This document shows positions 1 to 7,240 of a stretch of DNA of 64,000 nucleotides, piece by piece (positions within the stretch are counted from its first letter, which is position 1; each line of letters opens with the position of its first letter). The stretch is from Paenibacillus sp. Soil766. Lineage in GTDB: Bacteria > Bacillota > Bacilli > Paenibacillales > NBRC-103111. Position numbers and translations under genes: made by a program. The notes under the pieces were generated by a model, which saw nothing but the letters and a program-made list of their open reading frames with translations, made no database searches and was not told the origin of the DNA. The stretch is from positions 10,011 through 74,010 of the forward strand of contig NZ_LMSJ01000059.1 of NCBI RefSeq assembly GCF_001428105.1, in the 5' to 3' direction.

Positions 1-89
1 TGAGTTCTGAGGGCTGCAACCCAGTACATACTCATCGTAGCGAGGCGTTCTTTTTTCTGCAAATGCAATCTACTAACACCTACAGGAAT

Positions 90-114
90 GTTAACGGGGA
101 ACGATAGTTCCAAC
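90..114 (+). repeat. Cassette-type intergenic repeat, copy A
   Basis: The sequence TTAACGGGGAACGATAGTTC lies just upstream of the immunity-like gene. It matches four other copies at 558, 1668, 2284 and 2378, giving a consensus close to TAACGGGNAACGWTAGTTCAA. It is an imperfect palindrome around the central AACG/CGTT. Confidence 0.6.
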
Positions 115-132
115 CTAAGAGTGGAGGTAATT

Positions 133-525
133 ATGCTGGATTTAAATAAGTCTTTAGAGGAAATCGATGGGGGAAATTGGGGGGATCCTGAGGAGGGAGC
201 CACTGGTTTGATAAGAAAGTGTCTTACATTAAGAAGAAAACCTCTAAAGGACTTTACAAATGATGATCTTACCCGGATGATATTACAAAAATTTTCTCTA
301 AATTACCTTGTCCCTATAGCCATTACAAGATTAGTTGATAACCCGTTGAACTCCGGAAATTATTATACGGGAGATCTCTTATGTTCACTACTAAAGGTTA
401 ATCAGGATTTTTGGAAGGATAATTTAGAACTTAAAGAAGAATTCGATTTTATTGTATTTCATTTTCTCCAAGCGTATGAGACAATAATTCCCCTTATAAA
501 GGCTTATCAGGATAAAAACGACTGA
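133..525 (+). CDS. CdiI-like contact-dependent inhibition immunity protein
   Basis: This is a small (130 residues) acidic protein. It resembles the immunity proteins annotated for contact-dependent growth inhibition systems: an N-terminal LDLNKSLEEIDGGNWG segment, a basic LRRKPLKDFT segment, a YLVPIAI helix and a GDLL..L....FW motif. Such proteins bind and neutralise a cognate toxin. No toxin gene is visible beside it, so it may be an orphan immunity gene, which would suit its place in a row of one-gene modules. An in-frame ATG exists at 88, but GTGGAGG at 121-127 sits correctly for the ATG at 133, which I use. It is flanked by cassette repeats at 90 and 558. Confidence 0.7.
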   Translation: MLDLNKSLEEIDGGNWGDPEEGATGLIRKCLTLRRKPLKDFTNDDLTRMILQKFSLNYLVPIAITRLVDNPLNSGNYYTGDLLCSLLKVNQDFWKDNLELKEEFDFIVFHFLQAYETIIPLIKAYQDKND

Positions 526-557
526 AGAAAATACTTCTGGATGGTGGTTTTAGTATT

Positions 558-587
558 AAACTATCGGGAAACGTTAGTTCAATGAAC
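558..587 (+). repeat. Cassette-type intergenic repeat, copy B
   Basis: CTATCGGGAAACGTTAGTTC lies 33 bases after the immunity-like gene. It is the same repeat as at 90, 1668, 2284 and 2378. AACTATCG and CGTTAGTT form near-complementary arms around GGAAA. Confidence 0.6.
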
Positions 588-728
588 TGTCTGCTTTTAT
601 TTGTGTCAGAAGTACTTCATAACTTAATTGTATTTATGCTTTTTTGAACACCATAACCACTTCAAAACTATATTTGTATTTATATTTTATAAGAAATCCA
701 GCAAACCCTTATGTTTTCTGGATTTCTG
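588..728. other. AT-rich gene-free stretch
   Basis: The gene-free interval 526-1083 holds cassette repeat B, this featureless AT-rich part, the 20-bp repeats at 729-850, the hairpin at 890-938 and repeat C. I see no coding frame in it. A CACTTCAAAACTATATTTG word at about 659 echoes the inverted arm of the downstream repeat. Confidence 0.5.
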
Positions 729-850
729 CACTTCAAAACTTTAATGTCTTCCGACAACAACTATTGGAAGACATTAAAGTTTTGAAGTAGACATTAAAGT
801 CTTGAATTAAACAATAAAGTCTTGAAGTAGACAATAAAGTTTTGAAGTGC
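729..850. repeat. Four tandem 20-bp repeats with an inverted copy
   Basis: Four head-to-tail units at 771, 791, 811 and 831 follow the form ACATTAAAGTTTTGAAGTAG with a few changes. The first unit, extended by GGAAG, is matched by a perfect 23-base inverted copy at 730-752, with a 13-base loop (753-765), so RNA from here could fold into a long hairpin. The exact 20-base period without spacers rules out a CRISPR array. The function is unknown. Confidence 0.8.
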
Positions 851-889
851 GAAATACAATTTGAAGTAGTAACAAATTATGTTGTTTTG

Positions 890-938
890 AAATTAAATAG
901 GCGTTCACTCTATTATTGGGTGAACGCCTATTTAATTT
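890..938. terminator. Strong hairpin, probable bidirectional terminator
   Basis: Arms 890-908 and 920-938 are perfectly complementary over 19 bases (core AGGCGTTCAC/GTGAACGCCT). The ends are T-rich on one strand and A-rich on the other. It separates the immunity-like and kinase-like genes. Confidence 0.65.
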
Positions 939-1007
939 TGTGTATGGAGAGAGAAGAGGAAGTCCTCTTTAGTCGTATCCAGCAGTAAGACGGGCAGGAG
1001 GGGAGAT

Positions 1008-1034
1008 TAAACTAACGGGCAGTTTTCATCAGCA
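1008..1034 (+). repeat. Second cassette-associated repeat, copy C
   Basis: TAAACTAACGGGCAGTTTTC lies about 50 bases before the P-loop gene. It is shared with copy F at 2447 (AAACGGGCAGTTTAACGCAG). Both copies sit upstream of a gene, whereas the first repeat type mostly follows genes. Confidence 0.45.
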
Positions 1035-1083
1035 AGTTGTGTTAAAATATGGAATACATTACAAAGTTAATAGGAGTGGTTGA

Positions 1084-1641
1084 ATGAAATTTGTTTTGAT
1101 TTTCGGACCACAGGCAGTCGGCAAAATGACCGTTGGACATGCATTAGAAAAAACAACTGAACTGAAGCTTTTTCATAATCACATGACCATTGAGTTGCTT
1201 CATCCTTTTTTCGGATTCAGTTCTGAAACATGGAGATTAACAGAATTATTTCGTACAGAAATATTTGAGGCAGTGTCTAAGAGTAATCTATACGGATTGA
1301 TTTTCACTTATGTGTGGGCATTCAACGAGCAAGAAGATTGGGATTTTGTAAATAAAATTTGTAATATTTTCGAATCAACGGGTGGCGATGTTTATTTTGT
1401 AGAACTTGAGGCAGATTTTGAAGAAAGAATTGTGCGTAACAATACTCCTCATAGGCTTGAATATAAGCCAACAAAAAGAAACATTGAGCAGTCAGAACTT
1501 AATTTAAAAATCTCTATGGAAAAATACAGATTAAACTCAACAGATGGTGAAATTAACAAGGAGAACTATATAAAAATAAACAACACAAATTTGAGTCCAG
1601 AAGAAGTTGCTAATATTATTAAAGTAAAATTCGAATTATAG
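1084..1641 (+). CDS. P-loop NTPase, shikimate/nucleotide kinase-like
   Basis: A 185-residue single-domain P-loop protein. The Walker A motif GPQAVGKMT is at residues 8-16 right after the first beta strand (KFVLIF). Size and layout resemble small phosphotransferases of the shikimate/adenylate-kinase type, often annotated simply as AAA-family ATPase. The substrate cannot be told. AGGAG at 1072-1076, seven bases before the ATG, fixes the start. The gene stands alone between repeat C and repeat D, in the same orientation as its neighbours, which fits a one-gene cassette. Confidence 0.65.
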   Translation: MKFVLIFGPQAVGKMTVGHALEKTTELKLFHNHMTIELLHPFFGFSSETWRLTELFRTEIFEAVSKSNLYGLIFTYVWAFNEQEDWDFVNKICNIFESTGGDVYFVELEADFEERIVRNNTPHRLEYKPTKRNIEQSELNLKISMEKYRLNSTDGEINKENYIKINNTNLSPEEVANIIKVKFEL

Positions 1642-1667
1642 GGTTCCCAATTGCAGTGTAATGAATT

Positions 1668-1696
1668 GAACTAACGAGTAACGATAGTTCAAATAA
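1668..1696 (+). repeat. Cassette-type intergenic repeat, copy D
   Basis: CTAACGAGTAACGATAGTTC starts 27 bases after the P-loop gene stop. It is followed directly by a terminator-like hairpin (1699-1732), as in copies G and E. Confidence 0.65.
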
Positions 1697-1698
1697 GT

Positions 1699-1732
1699 GA
1701 GTAGTTCGCCGTGGACGGCAGCTGCTCTTTTT
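1699..1732 (+). terminator. Probable terminator of the P-loop gene
   Basis: The imperfect stem GAGTAGTTCGCCG / CGGCAGCTGCTC is followed by TTTTT. It is joined to the repeat just before it. Confidence 0.5.
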
Positions 1733-1801
1733 GTTATTAAGCGATTGGCCAGGAGAGTTTCAATAAAAATGGAACTTTCTGAAGAAGTTTCGAAATCCTT
1801 C

Positions 1802-1810
1802 TGTTATAAT
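1802..1810 (+). promoter_or_regulatory. Extended -10 promoter element of the GNAT gene
   Basis: TGTTATAAT is an extended -10 (TGn plus a perfect TATAAT). It lies 30 bases before the chosen start of the acetyltransferase. No good -35 is visible. A module-internal promoter would let the gene be expressed on its own. Confidence 0.45.
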
Positions 1811-1839
1811 ATGGTAAAACTATGCTAGGAAGTGATAGT

Positions 1840-2277
1840 ATGACTTATCCTATTTCTTATGCTGATGAAAATGAGAAAAACTATATACGAAGAAAACTTA
1901 TCGAGTATAATGCACAACATGTTCCTGATCACTTAAAATCAAGATATGAAGAAATAAACCTGGCGATCAAAGATGATAATGGGAATATTATAGGTGGACT
2001 GATTGCAGTTTTGTGCTGGAATTGGATAGAAGTTGATATATTATGGGTAGACTCTGCATTTAGACTCAAAGGCACCGGTACACAACTGTTAAATGAAATA
2101 GAAAAAATAGCATCGGAGAAAGACTGTGACTTTATCAAATTAAATACCTTCAGTTTTCAAGCACCAAATTTCTATATAAAGAACGGATATAATCAATATT
2201 CGGCTCTTGAAAATGCCCCAGAAGGGGCCAAACACTTCTTCTTCAAAAAGGACATTAATTCAAGTAAGATACTTTAG
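1840..2277 (+). CDS. GNAT-family N-acetyltransferase
   Basis: A 145-residue GCN5-related acetyltransferase that would move the acetyl group of acetyl-CoA to an amine. Strand beta4 (WNWIEVDILWV) leads to the acetyl-CoA pyrophosphate loop FRLKGTGTQLL, then a helix and the typical late APNFYIKNGYNQY motif. The ORF opens at 1822, but TAGGAAGTG at 1826-1834 is placed for the ATG at 1840. The acceptor substrate is unknown. It is a lone gene between repeats D and G. Confidence 0.75.
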   Translation: MTYPISYADENEKNYIRRKLIEYNAQHVPDHLKSRYEEINLAIKDDNGNIIGGLIAVLCWNWIEVDILWVDSAFRLKGTGTQLLNEIEKIASEKDCDFIKLNTFSFQAPNFYIKNGYNQYSALENAPEGAKHFFFKKDINSSKIL

Positions 2278-2283
2278 AATTAA

Positions 2284-2308
2284 GTTAATATGGAAATGTT
2301 AGTTGAAC
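2284..2308 (+). repeat. Cassette-type intergenic repeat, copy G (diverged)
   Basis: GTTAATATGGAAATGTTAGT is the most diverged copy of the repeat. It starts seven bases after the acetyltransferase stop and leads into a hairpin, as in copies D and E. Confidence 0.5.
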
Positions 2309-2309
2309 A

Positions 2310-2337
2310 AAGCAGATCATGTGAAGGTCTGCTTTTT
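2310..2337 (+). terminator. Probable terminator of the GNAT gene
   Basis: The stem AAGCAGA / TCTGCTT with a purine-rich loop is followed by TTTTT. Confidence 0.6.
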
Positions 2338-2377
2338 CATTGTAACTGCTGGGGGATCCAATGTTAGCTTCAAATTA

Positions 2378-2440
2378 CGCTAACGGGTAACTATAGTACA
2401 ATAACAAACAGGGAGCAGCTTGCCGCAGTTGCTCCCTGTT
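2378..2440 (+). repeat. Cassette-type intergenic repeat, copy E, with hairpin
   Basis: CTAACGGGTAACTATAGTAC is followed by a hairpin with arms AACAGGGAGCA (2407-2417) and TGCTCCCTGTT (2430-2440). No T-run follows. A hairpin with the same GGGAGCAG stem occurs at 18918. Confidence 0.6.
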
Positions 2441-2446
2441 GACATT

Positions 2447-2470
2447 TTAAACGGGCAGTTTAACGCAGCT
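2447..2470 (+). repeat. Second cassette-associated repeat, copy F
   Basis: AAACGGGCAGTTTAACGCAG lies upstream of the phospholipase-like pseudogene. It matches copy C at 1008. Confidence 0.45.
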
Positions 2471-2542
2471 AGATTCTGTAGTGCCACTGTTAGGAAAATA
2501 GTGGTAATATAGTTTTATTCATTGAGTAATGGGGGCGATAGT

Positions 2543-3124
2543 GTGGGTTCAAGAATAATGCATTTAATTATTGCAAATAGAATTGCAGCGCGTCTTCACA
2601 TTTTTTTATAGGTGAACATCAAGACTATTCTAGAAGTGTTGACTATAAGGGATTTTTGAATAAATATAGTTCACAAGCAGAAAGTCTTTATATATTGGGA
2701 TACTATACACATTTAATTGCTGATGAAATATGGCTGAAAGGTTTTTACCTACCTTGGCTGAGAAACAGAATGGATGCCGATAAAGAAACACATGGTTTAT
2801 ACCATAATGATTTCAGATTATTAAACGGAAAATTACTGGAACACTATGTTTAGAGATGAATTGAGAAAGACGTTATTTTACACTCCAACAATCATTGATT
2901 TACAAGAGGTTAAGTCCAAAGATGTCGAAGAGTTTGTTCCTTATGTACTGGGAGATATGGAGTATGGAAAGGAAGTTGTTAATCAGAAACTTAATGTTTT
3001 TATGTTTGATCAGATTGTAGGTTACATAGAAACATCAGTTGATATGGGGTTATTAAATTTAAAACAGGCTGCCATCCTACACCGGCTGCACACTGCTCGC
3101 GAATGGTTAACCCTTCATCATTAG
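2543..3124 (+). pseudogene. Zn-dependent phospholipase C-like protein, degraded
   Basis: Reading from GTG 2543 gives MGSRIMHLIIANRIA, the usual opening of the zinc-dependent phospholipase-C-like family (PF00882 type). About 20 expected residues are then missing at around 2595-2600, and the frame shifts so that FFIGEHQD continues in another frame after an in-frame TAG. The next part (LGYYTHLIADEIW, with metal-ligand-type His and Asp) runs to a stop at 2853, where the frame shifts again into FRDELRKTLFY. Two frame breaks plus a deletion make it non-functional. The closing residues (HRLHTAREW) do not look like the family and may be foreign DNA. Confidence 0.75.
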
Positions 3125-3207
3125 AGACGGATAGTGTCTCATAAAGTGTAGCGAAGGTCGCTGAACTAACCCAAAGGGGTTCATACAAATTCGTTAGGTG
3201 GGGTTTT

Positions 3208-3225
3208 GACATATGTATAAAATAC
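3208..3225. repeat. 18-bp direct repeat, left copy
   Basis: GACATATGTATAAAATAC occurs here, 76 bases before the recombinase frame, and again exactly at 9442-9459 beyond the ankyrin cargo. It is a candidate left-end site of the Tn554-like element. Confidence 0.6.
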
Positions 3226-3300
3226 ACTGTAATATTAATTTATAAGTTTTGTTGACGAGTCTATGATTCTACTGTATTTTCATATAGTGTTACACACCAT

Positions 3301-4722
3301 ATGTGGACATCCGTTTTTGATAAACGGAAATGTCCTTTTTTTTGTGAATTAAAGTTGGAGGTGAAGGAGGTAGTGGCCTCATATTTTCATGTATTCTGTC
3401 CTGAGGGAGTGAACAGTAAATACCGTCTTATCGTATTTGATGATACTAAGGAGGCGTTTATTCCACTAACAGAGTATTTCCATGACCAAGTTAACAGAAT
3501 TAGTGAGAGCTCAGTGCTAGCTTATTTAAATACTCTGGAACCGTTCTTCTATTGGTTAAAGCACAAGAGTCATTACCAGGCCAAAAAGGTCCAATGGGAT
3601 GACGATCCAGAAGCTGTTAAGGAAGCAGTTAGGCAATATTTGATAGATCAGATGCACTGTAAAATCCGTGGTCGGGAAGGGCATGAAGGAATTTATCTGA
3701 CAAGTAAAAGCTCCAAAACAGTGCAACTGTTCTTAGCCGCGATCAAAGGGTTTTATAAGACTATGATCCGCTTGAAGGAGTATTCCCATGTCAATCCACT
3801 ATTAGATATGGATTTCAAAGATAATATAAATGAGAAGCCAGGGGAAAGATCAAACAGACCAAGGATGCCTCAAGCAGCCGGTACCGAGGAGCCTCTATCT
3901 TTTAGAAAACAAACGGATTCTTACTTCAAGGTCATCAACGAAGAATGGGTACCGGAGATTATAGGCGATTGGGACCTACCCTATCGTATTTATCAAGCAG
4001 GAGACACCAAAGGTTGGCGGTTGCGAGACGAAGTGGTAACTCGTTTTATGTTTGATACTGGCGCAAGAATATCAGAAATATTAGAACTAACAGTTGGTGA
4101 CTACCGAAAACGATCAGATCTACATGAATTAGCGGCAATCAATAAAGGTAGCTATAAGCGTAGAATCAAGTTCATTCGTATATCTCCTGAGACATTAAAG
4201 CTATTAATTAAGTACGTGAACTCGGAGAGACGTCATTCCGCGAATGTACAAGTAAAGTTCAATGAGTTGCCTGACTCCGAACCACTTTTTATATCTACAA
4301 AAGGTACTCCATATAGCTACTCAGCATTCTATTCAAATTGGACCAAAATTACCAAATATGCTGGTATTAAACTGAATCCGCATAAAGCAAGACATTGGTT
4401 TGTGACCTCTATGTTGCGTGGGATATATGAACAGTCGGAAACAGCCGCTCAAATTGAAGACAAAAAGAAGCAGCTTATCGAGTATATGAAATGGAGAGAT
4501 CCCGAGACAATAACGATCTATGAGCATTACTATGATGAGCAAAAGTTTAGAGACTTACATGAAAAGCTTCAGGAGAACTATTTGAAGCGTGAGAAAGAGT
4601 ACTTAAAATCAGCTAAGACGCGGTCAAAAGTCGAAAAGACACCAGTCACACCATCTTTCGAGTTGGCGAGCTCAGAGGATAAACAAGACTGGCTAAATGA
4701 GTTTTATGAAGGAATGGAATAG
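3301..4722 (+). CDS. tnpA: Tn554-type tyrosine recombinase TnpA
   Basis: A tyrosine site-specific recombinase (phage-integrase family) of the Tn554 TnpA type, which cuts and rejoins the transposon ends through a covalent 3'-phosphotyrosine. An N-terminal SAM-like core-binding domain spans about residues 50-170. The catalytic domain shows the first Arg in TGARISEIL, the HxxR box in HKARHWF and the nucleophile in TITIYEHYY. The start is uncertain: ATG 3301 has no clear ribosome site, while AAGGAGG at 3364-3370 lies very close to an in-frame GTG at 3373. It overlaps nothing and is followed two bases later by tnpB. All catalytic residues are present, so it may be active. Confidence 0.8.
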   Translation: MWTSVFDKRKCPFFCELKLEVKEVVASYFHVFCPEGVNSKYRLIVFDDTKEAFIPLTEYFHDQVNRISESSVLAYLNTLEPFFYWLKHKSHYQAKKVQWDDDPEAVKEAVRQYLIDQMHCKIRGREGHEGIYLTSKSSKTVQLFLAAIKGFYKTMIRLKEYSHVNPLLDMDFKDNINEKPGERSNRPRMPQAAGTEEPLSFRKQTDSYFKVINEEWVPEIIGDWDLPYRIYQAGDTKGWRLRDEVVTRFMFDTGARISEILELTVGDYRKRSDLHELAAINKGSYKRRIKFIRISPETLKLLIKYVNSERRHSANVQVKFNELPDSEPLFISTKGTPYSYSAFYSNWTKITKYAGIKLNPHKARHWFVTSMLRGIYEQSETAAQIEDKKKQLIEYMKWRDPETITIYEHYYDEQKFRDLHEKLQENYLKREKEYLKSAKTRSKVEKTPVTPSFELASSEDKQDWLNEFYEGME

Positions 4723-4724
4723 TA

Positions 4725-6657
4725 GTGTCAACCGGCGTACAATTTTTACTAGAAGAAACACAAGTCAAAACCTGGGTTTCCCTACTTCACAATAAGATAC
4801 CAGAAGAGCTGTTACTATTATGTGATCCGAACGGGGATTACTATTGGGACAAAGTTGACGAAAAAAATATCAAGTATTTTGCCCGACAATGTGTAGGACA
4901 TCCTTGGGCAAATCCTTTTGCTCTAGCATTAATGTGTTTATCAGACCGGAATTTAACGCCGCAATCAATCATGAATATAACCAGTGTCTTGAATGCTCGG
5001 TTTCGAGATTTGTTTAATCATTTTAAACTGACATCTATGGAGGATTTCTTACCTTCGCATGTGGAACAGTACGTAACAGGACAAATTCTATCTGGTCATT
5101 CCGATCGACAACGGCAATCTATTCTGACAGGTTATAACACTTTTATGTTTAATCTAAAAAAATGGTTGGGAACTAAGTTCAGTGAAGAAAAACAGGTTTC
5201 ACTCTCCGCATTCATGCTTCCAAACATTCCTTATGACAATCGAGATTTTAGTGCTCGAACTAGGGCAATTACCAATGCGAAAACCAAGCGAAAGGAAGAT
5301 ACCTCAGCTGTAACGCCTTTATTACCGGAAATAAGGGCTGAAGGGCACTTGAGATGGAATCAGGTCTGTAGACTTCGTGAAGCATACCGTAAGGCCATAA
5401 TGACCGCAAAAGAGCAAAATTTGGAGCTTCCAATTGATTTTTATTATGATGAATCGGAGTATGTTAACGAACGTTGGCATTTCAAACTATGGGATATTTC
5501 AAGTTTTGATTATGTCCACGAAGGAAAGAACCGTTACCGAGTTTTTAAAGATGAAGACTGCTTTATGGAATTTATCAAAGCAGAAAAATTAGATGATGGT
5601 ACGGAAGGAGATGGACCATGGTTCTTAGATATATTAAGGTTAAGGCTATTGGGCCAGTGGTCAACAGAATATACAACTGAGGAGCACCGTGAAAGGGTTG
5701 AGAACTACCTTAATCAGTGGGGATACGAGATCGGAGAGGACGGAAAGACAAATGCTCCTTTTTTACCACGTAACCCTGGGCTTCTAATGCAAGGTTTTAA
5801 TGTAACGCGGAAACAAAGATTATCCAATAAACTGCTAATCAACATCGAACCAATCTATGTGGCATGTATGTTTGCACGATTTGCGTTAGATATCATAACA
5901 TCGTCTGGGGCTAGAATAAACGAACTGCTGCAAATTAGTTATGATAAGGACTGCTGTGTGGTAACAGTTGATAAAAGTGTTAGTCCCCCTAGAAAAAACT
6001 ATATATTCCGACTTACTCCTAAAGGTAGGGAAGAACCGGAGAACTATTATTTGCCTGAAGAAGTCTTCAAGTTTATGACGGAAATACTGAAAATGCTTAA
6101 GGAATCGTACAAGACTGAAACTGTTCCAGAGGTACAGTATGATGTCGATAGCAGAAGACATTGTGAAAACGCTGCTCCATCAGAAGGATATTGAAGTGAC
6201 TTCTTACTACTCAGCTCCCACAACACAACAAGTTTCAGCATCAATAAATTCTCTTCATGAAAACTGGATCTCATATGTTGATATTCAAAAGGGGATTATC
6301 CGAGGACCAGAAGAGCTTAAAGAGATATATGATGATTACCGCGAGAAGGTTGGCACCATGTCGAAGGTTGTGGGTGGCATATGCACAATTGACTCGGTAT
6401 GTCCAACTAAAATGGCTTGTGTGGGATGTGGTGCAAAAGTGCCTCGTCCAGAGTTTAGAGAAGAAATTACAGCCTTTTATAATTGGGCAGATGAAAGTGA
6501 AAAAAGATTCGAAAAACTGGGGTTACCGCTTGAAGCAAAGAAAATGAAGATCGCAAAAAATAGAGCTAAGCACGAGCTTAAGGAGATCCAGTTAATCGAA
6601 AAATCTCAAAAGGATGAGACATATGCGCCGGAAATTCGTATCTCCTCAAACAAATGA
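4725..6657 (+). pseudogene. tnpB: Tn554-type recombinase TnpB, internally deleted
   Basis: The frame starts at GTG 4725 and runs 489 residues, including the first catalytic Arg (SSGARINELL), then jumps into a second frame at about 6140-6190. That second frame carries LLHQKDIEVTSYYSAPTTQ (catalytic Tyr region) and the cysteine-rich tail ICTIDSVCPTKMACVGCG. Between VQYDVDSRR and the LLHQK block, roughly 100 residues expected in TnpB, with the HxxR box, are missing and the frames do not join. The protein therefore cannot be catalytic. An internal ATG at 6139 could express only the C-terminal part. It lies between tnpA and tnpC in the usual Tn554 order. Confidence 0.8.
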
Positions 6658-7093
6658 ATTGGAATGGCTTCAAGAATCGTATGACAAGAAGAAAAATCGT
6701 TCCTTGGAACTTGGAGTAAAGGCCATCGACAGTCTTACTAATGAAGGTAAGTCTGTTTCTTACAGAACAGTTTCGGATAAATCGAAAGAAATTGATCCGG
6801 ATGGAAAAGGTATACACCAAAATACTATTCGAAAGAACAAGGAACTTCACAATCATTTTCTAAAACATAGTACTACAAAGGTTTATAAACCATTGAAAAG
6901 GTCCCACAAGCCCTTAAATGATGATCTAAGGGCATTCAAGCATATAAAGCAGGATCGTGACGTAGATCGAGTCAGACAGCGTTATATGCAGCTAACGAAA
7001 CCAGAATTGGTTGATTTGTTAGTACGTATGGAACAATACATTGCTCATCAAAATCAGACATGGTTAAAAAGTGAATTTGAAAAATTTAAATAA
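6623..7093 (+). CDS. tnpC: Tn554-type accessory transposition protein TnpC
   Basis: A basic 156-residue protein at the tnpC position of the Tn554 gene order. Family TnpC proteins help orient and stimulate transposition but are not catalytic. It opens with a Lys/Arg-rich helical domain (SYDKKKNRSLELGVKAIDSL) containing a helix-turn-helix-like SVSYRTVSDKSKEI, and ends with a heptad-rich coiled coil (ELVDLLVRMEQYIAHQNQ). ATG 6614 is possible, but AAAAGG at 6608-6613 suits ATG 6623. It overlaps the end of tnpB in another frame, so it is probably translationally coupled. Confidence 0.7.
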   Translation: MRRKFVSPQTNELEWLQESYDKKKNRSLELGVKAIDSLTNEGKSVSYRTVSDKSKEIDPDGKGIHQNTIRKNKELHNHFLKHSTTKVYKPLKRSHKPLNDDLRAFKHIKQDRDVDRVRQRYMQLTKPELVDLLVRMEQYIAHQNQTWLKSEFEKFK

Positions 7094-7104
7094 TAAAAGG
7101 CTTA

Positions 7105-7126
7105 AGCCCTAATCTTAGGGCTTTTT
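7105..7126 (+). terminator. Terminator of the tnp operon
   Basis: The stem AGCCCT / AGGGCT with an AATCTT loop is followed by TTTTT, twelve bases after the tnpC stop. Confidence 0.8.
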
Positions 7127-7169
7127 GTCTGTTCAAAAACTCATTTAGTAAATGTGACAAAGGAACTTT

Positions 7170-7198
7170 TTGACAGTTGATATTTGATATGCTAAAGT
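7170..7198 (+). promoter_or_regulatory. Promoter of the RHH-ankyrin gene
   Basis: A perfect -35 TTGACA (7170-7175) is followed, with 17-base spacing, by an extended -10 TGCTAAAGT (7190-7198). Confidence 0.65.
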
Positions 7199-7202
7199 GA
7201 TT

Positions 7203-7226
7203 TGTAATAAGTGTTACATTATTACA
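7203..7226. promoter_or_regulatory. Operator-like palindrome before the RHH-ankyrin gene
   Basis: The arms TGTAATAA (7203-7210) and TTATTACA (7219-7226) flank GTGTTACA, which repeats half of the arm. It lies between the -10 box and the ribosome site. This is a natural place for the gene's own ribbon-helix-helix domain to bind and repress. Confidence 0.5.
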
Positions 7227-7240
7227 GAAAGGTGTTAATG

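Noticed and set aside
771-850. CRISPR-like regular repeats
   Set aside because: The 20-base units are joined head to tail with no spacers, and there are no cas genes in the window.
90-2470. True integron attC sites
   Set aside because: The repeats do not show the GTTRRRY/RYYYAAC core pairs and no integron integrase is seen; I keep only the looser cassette-like idea.
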